Origin: DAIOXA01 sp050949165 | GTDB taxonomy: Bacteria > Bacillota > Proteinivoracia > UBA4975 | Direction: 5' to 3' | DNA length: 64,000 nt | Assembly: GCA_050949165.1 (NCBI GenBank) | Contig: JBMNFF010000014.1 | Coordinates: 159,757-223,756, forward strand | Shown: positions 60,267 to 64,000 of the stretch, one piece after another | How positions within the stretch are numbered: position 1 is the stretch's first letter | Layout: the number at the start of each line of letters is the position of its first letter | Made by a program: the position numbers and the translations under genes | The notes under the pieces: model-generated | The model's database searches: none | The model's input: the letters and a program-made list of their open reading frames with translations, nothing else | Told to the model about the DNA's origin: nothing

Positions 60267-60638
60267 TTATTGACGCCGTTTCCTGTAATCGTCTATGGCA
60301 GCCTTCAGCGCATCGGCAGCCAAGTTTGAACAGTGCATTTTTACCGGCGGCAATCCGCCCAGAGCCTCGGCCACCTGGCGGTTGGAGATTTCTTCGGCCT
60401 CGGCCAGGGTCTTGCCCTTGACCATCTCGGTTATCATGCTGCTGGTGGCGATGGCGGCCCCGCAACCAAAGGTGCGGAACTTGATATCTTCAATTACCTC
60501 GTCCTCATTGACTTTGATGTACAGCTTCATTATGTCGCCGCACTTCATATTTCCCACTTCGCCGATGCCATCGGCCTCCTTAATCTCACCCACATTGCGG
60601 GGATTCATAAAATGGTCCATGACTTTTTCGGTGTACAA
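60267..60638 (-). CDS. nifU: iron-sulfur cluster scaffold NifU/IscU
   Basis: A 123-residue scaffold on which iron-sulfur clusters are built. The three cluster-binding Cys are in NMKCGDIM, TFGCGAAIA and KMHCSNLA. EKVMDHFMNPRNVG is the typical N terminus. The start is TTG 60638, 5 bases after GGGGGAG; the long frame upstream overlaps nifS. It follows nifS by 11 bases. Confidence 0.95.
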   Translation of the reverse strand: MYTEKVMDHFMNPRNVGEIKEADGIGEVGNMKCGDIMKLYIKVNEDEVIEDIKFRTFGCGAAIATSSMITEMVKGKTLAEAEEISNRQVAEALGGLPPVKMHCSNLAADALKAAIDDYRKRRQ

Positions 60639-60649
60639 TGTTACTCCCC

Positions 60650-61825
60650 CTATTCCTCTCCAGGTTTTCTCACAGGCGACATATCCCGCAAGCGCTGAAC
60701 TATGCCGGGAACTACTGAAAGGACATAATCGATGTCTTCCTCTGTTGTGGATTTGCCCAGGGTAAGGCGCAGTGACCCATGGGCGGTCTGGTGATCCAGG
60801 CCCATGGCCATCAGGACATGGGAAGGATCCAGAGAGCCGGAAGTGCACGCCGAGCCGCTGGATCCGGCTATCCCCGCCATATCCAGGCTGAGGAGCAGGG
60901 ATTCCCCTTCTATCCGGAGGATGCTGACATTGACATTGCCCGGCAGCCGCTGCTCCGGATGCCCGTTGAGGATGACATCGGGCAGAGCCAAAAGGCCGTC
61001 AATCAACTTATTCCTGAGGACGGTAAGTTTCTCTGCCGTTTCCCGCTGTTCGGCCACGGCCAGCTCCAGGGCTTTGGCCATGCCGACAATCCCCGCCACG
61101 TTTTCGGTGCCGGGGCGCAGATTGCGCTCCTGAGCGCCCCCATAGGCTATATTGTTGAGCCTGGTCCCCTTGCGGACGTAGAGAATGCCAACGCCCTTGG
61201 GACCGTAGATTTTGTGGCCGGAGATGGACAGCAAATCCACCCCGAGATCCTGGACATCCACCGGGATGCTGCCCACGGACTGAACGGCGTCGGTGTGAAA
61301 GCGGATGCCCTTTTCACCGGCGATGGCGGCAAGTTCCTTGATGGGCTGAATTGTGCCCACTTCGTTATTGGCATGCATGATGGAGACCAGAATGGTATCT
61401 TCAGAAATTGCCTCGGCCAGCGCCTCGGGCTGAACCATTCCATACTTGTCTACTGGCAAGATTGTGACCCGGCAACCCTGGTTCTCCAGGGATTTGCAGG
61501 TGTCCAGGCTGGCGTGGTGTTCTACCGCCGAGGTAATTATATGTCCGCCTTTCTTTCCCAGGCGGGCCACAGTGCCCAGAATGGCTATATTATCTGCCTC
61601 GGTCCCTCCCGAGGTGAAGTAGATCTCCCGGGGATCGGCGCCCAGAGCCTTGGCCGCCCGCTCCCGGGCCTCATCGAGCTCCTTTCTGACCTCGCGGCCA
61701 AACCAGTGAATGCTGGAAGGGTTGCCAAACTTATCCTGAAGATAAGGAATCATCGCTTCAAATACTTCCGGCCGCACCGGTGTGGTGGCGGCATGATCGA
61801 GATATACTCGGCGCAAATGGCTCAC
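60650..61825 (-). CDS. nifS: cysteine desulfurase (NifS/IscS)
   Basis: A 391-residue PLP enzyme that moves sulfur from cysteine to the scaffold. YLDHAATTP, VEHHASLDTC, SISGHKIYGPKGVG (PLP Lys) and GSACTSGS (persulfide Cys) are intact. The GTG start overlaps the iscR stop by four bases. Confidence 0.96.
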   Translation of the reverse strand: MSHLRRVYLDHAATTPVRPEVFEAMIPYLQDKFGNPSSIHWFGREVRKELDEARERAAKALGADPREIYFTSGGTEADNIAILGTVARLGKKGGHIITSAVEHHASLDTCKSLENQGCRVTILPVDKYGMVQPEALAEAISEDTILVSIMHANNEVGTIQPIKELAAIAGEKGIRFHTDAVQSVGSIPVDVQDLGVDLLSISGHKIYGPKGVGILYVRKGTRLNNIAYGGAQERNLRPGTENVAGIVGMAKALELAVAEQRETAEKLTVLRNKLIDGLLALPDVILNGHPEQRLPGNVNVSILRIEGESLLLSLDMAGIAGSSGSACTSGSLDPSHVLMAMGLDHQTAHGSLRLTLGKSTTEEDIDYVLSVVPGIVQRLRDMSPVRKPGEE

Positions 61826-62244
61826 TCCTCTGATGCATTTGAGATTAGGTTTGCCAGTGTGGTATCGTCTAAAACGGCGTTAATGGCATCTTTTAGTCTT
61901 TCCCACACGACCCTGGTGGAACAACTTCCCTTATGTTGGCACTTTTCTTGCCGGTGCCCTTCGGCAACACATCCCATGGGCGCCACAGGACCTTCCAGTG
62001 CAGTCAAAACCTGATTGACGCTGATCTCGGAAGGTGGGCGAGCCAGAACGTAGCCGCCCTTGGCTCCCCGAAAGCTCAGCACCAGGTTGTACTTGCGCAA
62101 GTCGCGAAAGAGCTGTTCCAAATATTGTTCAGAAATCTGCTCGACCTCGGCGATTTCCCGCAAGGGACAAGGCCCTTCCCGGTACCTTTCGGCCAAAACC
62201 AGCATGGCCCTTAGACCATATTCTCCCCGGGTTGAAATTCGCAT
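61822..62244 (-). CDS. iscR: Rrf2 family regulator, IscR-like
   Basis: A 140-residue repressor sensing iron-sulfur status. MRISTRGEYGLRAMLVLA and the winged helix with EQISEQYLEQLF are typical. Three cysteines within residues ~92-110 (MGCVAEG, EKCQHKGSC) match the cluster-binding set. It leads the operon and probably represses it. ATG 62244 follows GGGAGGTGAGG; a longer reading has no homology. Confidence 0.93.
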   Translation of the reverse strand: MRISTRGEYGLRAMLVLAERYREGPCPLREIAEVEQISEQYLEQLFRDLRKYNLVLSFRGAKGGYVLARPPSEISVNQVLTALEGPVAPMGCVAEGHRQEKCQHKGSCSTRVVWERLKDAINAVLDDTTLANLISNASEE

Positions 62245-62306
62245 ATCCTCACCTCCCAAGGGCATTGGAACTTGAGCAAAGAAAACATAGTTATTCACTC
62301 GGGATT

Positions 62307-62335
62307 ATTATAGCACCCTCCATTTCCGCTGTCAA
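62307..62335 (-). promoter_or_regulatory. consensus sigma-A promoter of the iscR operon
   Basis: Perfect TTGACA-17-TATAAT on the minus strand, about 63 bases before the iscR start. Such a strong promoter fits one controlled by a repressor, presumably IscR itself. Confidence 0.8.
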
Positions 62336-62343
62336 ACAAAAAT

Positions 62344-62359
62344 GGCCCCGTTAGGAGCC
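62344..62359 (-). terminator. short terminator after spoIIR
   Basis: A 6-bp stem GGCTCC/GGGGCC (one wobble) with a 4-base loop, followed by ATTTTTG on the minus strand. It also overlaps the upstream edge of the iscR promoter region. Confidence 0.5.
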
Positions 62360-62389
62360 TGTTCTCATCGTCCCTTCCTCAGTGCCCAG

Positions 62390-62947
62390 TTAGCTGCCAA
62401 CCCTTTTCCCGGCAATCCGTTCAAACAGGGAAATGATCTTTTCCCAAAGCCAGAATTTTACCACCACGTCCCGGGCGTCCTCTTTCGGCTCGGTGGTCTC
62501 CTTGACAAAGCAGAGGGGCGGGAACACTATGCACCACCAGTTTCTCCCGGTGCCCTCTCCCAGCTCAACTCTCAGCGATTTGTACTTGCCAGCTGGGTAG
62601 GCCGCCATTCCGTAGAGTCGGGTGGGATAGCCTGTCACGCCAAATTTTACCCGGGCCGAATATCCGCAACCCGCCTGCTCCAGGACCCCCTGGGCAATCC
62701 CCTGGACTGCACTCTTGTTCTCCATAATCCAGGCCGCTACTTCTTCCTGGTCCAGCTCGGCAAAGACCGGTCCCAACTGGGCGACAATTTCATCCCGCAC
62801 CTGCTCTTTGACTTGCTGATCCTCAAAGGAATCGCTGTTGGCTACGACGTGCAGGCGAATTATGTCGGGGACGGCCAGAACAATGCCTTGTGCCGCCAAG
62901 GATAAGAGCAAAATTACCGTTGCTAAAACTTGTACTCTCATCCTCAT
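62390..62947 (-). CDS. spoIIR: stage II sporulation protein R
   Basis: A 185-residue protein secreted from the forespore that triggers SpoIIGA to process pro-sigma-E in the mother cell. The N-terminal helix (VLATVILLLSLAAQGIVLA) is followed by the signature RLHVVANSDSFEDQQVKEQVRD and later YGMAAYPAGKYKSLRVELGEG, NWWCIVFPPLCF. The start overlaps the sigG stop (ATGA), so it is translated after sigG. Confidence 0.94.
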   Translation of the reverse strand: MRMRVQVLATVILLLSLAAQGIVLAVPDIIRLHVVANSDSFEDQQVKEQVRDEIVAQLGPVFAELDQEEVAAWIMENKSAVQGIAQGVLEQAGCGYSARVKFGVTGYPTRLYGMAAYPAGKYKSLRVELGEGTGRNWWCIVFPPLCFVKETTEPKEDARDVVVKFWLWEKIISLFERIAGKRVGS

Positions 62948-63729
62948 TTTTCCATCCCCATATGTTCCTTGATGAATCGCAGGGCGCCTTTTTCCAGACG
63001 GGAAACCTGGGCCTGGGATATGCCAATGGAGGCGGCAACCTGGACTTGGGTCATGCCAATAAAGAAGCGCTTATGCAGGATTTCCTTTTCCCGGGGGGAG
63101 AGCCGCTCCAAAGCTTCTTTGAGCAGCAATCTCTGCAGCCAGCTGGTGTCGTCATTGCCGGTATCGCGGATTTGATCCAGCAAGCAGAGGGGGTCTGTGC
63201 TGTCGCTGTAGACGGCATCGTAAAGGGAGAGGGGATCAAAATTTGCGTCCAAGGCGTGGACCACCTCTTCTGGAGTCATTTCCAGGGATGCAGCGATCTC
63301 CTCGATGGTAGGTTCCCTGCCAATACTCTTTGCCAACTGCTCCTTGGCCTGTAAGGCCTTATGGGCGATTCTGCGCAGGGAGCGGCTGACCCTGATGGCG
63401 TTGTTATCCCGAAGGTAGCGGCGGATTTCCCCCAGGATCATGGGCACAGCATAGGTGGAAAACCTTACCCCTATCTGGGGATCAAAATTGTCCACCGCCT
63501 TGACCAGGCCGACGCAACCCACCTGAAAGAGATCGTCGATATTTTCGCCCCGATTGTGAAATTGCTTTAGAACGCTGAGGACCAGGCGCAAGTTGCCCTG
63601 GATAATTTTTTCCCTGGCCTCCCGGCATCCGGCCAGTTTCTTTTTGAACAACCTGTCCATTTCTTTGGCGGTCAAGACCTTGAGGTTATATGTGTCTATT
63701 CCGCTTACCGTAACCCTGCGGTTGAGCAC
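62944..63729 (-). CDS. sigG: RNA polymerase sporulation sigma factor G
   Basis: A 261-residue late-forespore sigma factor. VSGIDTYNLKVLTAKEMDRLF is the SigG-specific N terminus; region 2 has DDLFQVGCVGLVKAVDNFD and FSTYAVPMILGEIRRYLRDN, region 4 has RLSPREKEILHKRFF and QVAASIGISQAQVSRLEK. GTG 63729 is 8 bases after GGGAGG. spoIIR is translationally coupled downstream. Confidence 0.95.
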   Translation of the reverse strand: MLNRRVTVSGIDTYNLKVLTAKEMDRLFKKKLAGCREAREKIIQGNLRLVLSVLKQFHNRGENIDDLFQVGCVGLVKAVDNFDPQIGVRFSTYAVPMILGEIRRYLRDNNAIRVSRSLRRIAHKALQAKEQLAKSIGREPTIEEIAASLEMTPEEVVHALDANFDPLSLYDAVYSDSTDPLCLLDQIRDTGNDDTSWLQRLLLKEALERLSPREKEILHKRFFIGMTQVQVAASIGISQAQVSRLEKGALRFIKEHMGMEK

Positions 63730-63759
63730 TGGCAATCCCTCCCAATTCTCTCTGCCCGG

Positions 63760-63791
63760 TAGTATTGCCAGAATCCAATGATTTTAAATCA
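63760..63791 (-). promoter_or_regulatory. possible sigma-F/G promoter of sigG
   Basis: Minus-strand TGATTT, 18 bases and CAATACTA (core ATACTA). The -10 is close to CATACTA; the -35 is poor. sigG is expected to be read by sigma-F and sigma-G. Confidence 0.3.
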
Positions 63792-63846
63792 TAAAAAAAA
63801 TGCCTTTAGGAGCGGTCAGATAGGGATTTATAATTCCTGAAAAATT

Positions 63847-63882
63847 CGGCATAGTCGTTGATATTCGGCTATGCCGTTTTTT
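63847..63882. terminator. terminator between the recombinase and sigG
   Basis: An 8-bp stem CGGCATAG/CTATGCCG with a 14-base loop, flanked by TTTTTT on + and ATTTTT on -. It lies just after the recombinase stop and before the sigG promoter region. Confidence 0.7.
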
Positions 63883-63885
63883 CGT

Positions 63886-64000
63886 TTATTTTGGTAAGTC
63901 GATAGCGCCAATGCAGTTATAGAAAATTTGAATCCGCTGAGTTCTGCGGCCATCTACCTTTTCAGCCTTAAATACTATAATTTTGTCAATGAACTCTCGA
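63886..64000 (-). CDS. C-terminal end of a large serine recombinase (DUF4368 type), partial
   Basis: Thirty-eight codons up to a TAA are present; the rest lies beyond the window. The translation has KAEKVDGRRTQRIQIFYN and ends CIGAIDLPK, matching the C-terminal DUF4368 domain of site-specific recombinases carried by Clostridia conjugative transposons and phages. The sequence is AT-rich compared with its neighbours. It marks the edge of a likely mobile element beside sigG. Confidence 0.8.
   Translation of the reverse strand, partial: REFIDKIIVFKAEKVDGRRTQRIQIFYNCIGAIDLPK

Overview
The window looks like a chromosomal segment of an endospore-forming anaerobic Bacillota (class Clostridia or a related deep lineage). 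The evidence is a set of sporulation and germination genes (gerA/gerC/gerB, spoIIID, a spoIIQ-like gene, spoIID, spoIIR, sigG), strong GGAGG-type ribosome sites with many GTG/TTG starts, high GC, tryptophanase, several iron-sulfur proteins and an ATP synthase whose c subunit carries a Na+-binding signature. No rRNA, tRNA or CRISPR array was seen. The species cannot be named from the sequence alone.

Layout. 1-405 holds the start of an HD-domain gene. 538-4618 is a germinant-receptor locus: gerA, gerC and a small D-type membrane protein on +, and a gerB permease facing them on -. 4696-9483 holds ridA, tryptophanase, a DUF421 membrane protein, a ferredoxin-like protein and a PQQ-propeller lipoprotein. 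9562-12332 is a likely operon of 2-hydroxyacid dehydrogenase, ribokinase and a nucleoside-hydrolase homologue that has lost its metal ligands. 12364-17874 holds a radical SAM protein, a DUF2161 nuclease-fold protein, an iron-sulfur aldo/keto reductase, a TtcA-like thiolase and a large CBM9-like/esterase fusion. 17848-19718 is a complete IS1182-family element wedged between the esterase and addA. 19721-26105 is addAB, then a small membrane protein and an M42 peptidase. 27784-30608 is an uncharacterised protein coupled to a chemoreceptor. 30624-35167 holds a TIM-barrel isomerase-like gene and a yhaN/yhaO-type DNA-repair pair whose nuclease partner is degenerate.

From about 35520 to 60113 almost everything is on the minus strand and much of the order matches the Bacillus subtilis mntP-ywlE-rpiB-ywlG-glyA-upp-atp-ywmB-murA-spoIID-spoIIQ-spoIIID-mbl backbone. 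Differences are a fused ywlE-rpiB gene, plus an FtsA-like gene and a flippase-like gene inserted between comEB and the atp operon. 60267-62244 is an iscR-nifS-nifU iron-sulfur assembly operon with a consensus promoter. 62390-63729 is a translationally coupled sigG-spoIIR pair. The last 115 bases are the 3' end of a large serine recombinase, so a mobile element probably begins at the right edge.

How the genes work together. The forespore programme (SigG, SpoIIR, SpoIIQ-like), mother-cell factors (SpoIIID, SpoIID), peptidoglycan synthesis and shape (MurA, Mbl) and germination (Ger) dominate. Energy metabolism is represented by a complete F-type ATP synthase. Tryptophanase next to RidA suggests amino-acid fermentation with disposal of 2-aminoacrylate. 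The most unusual items are the probably inactive nucleoside hydrolase, the degenerate SbcD/YhaO-like protein, the phosphatase-isomerase fusion, the convergent gerB, and the unknown 271-residue protein coupled to a chemoreceptor.
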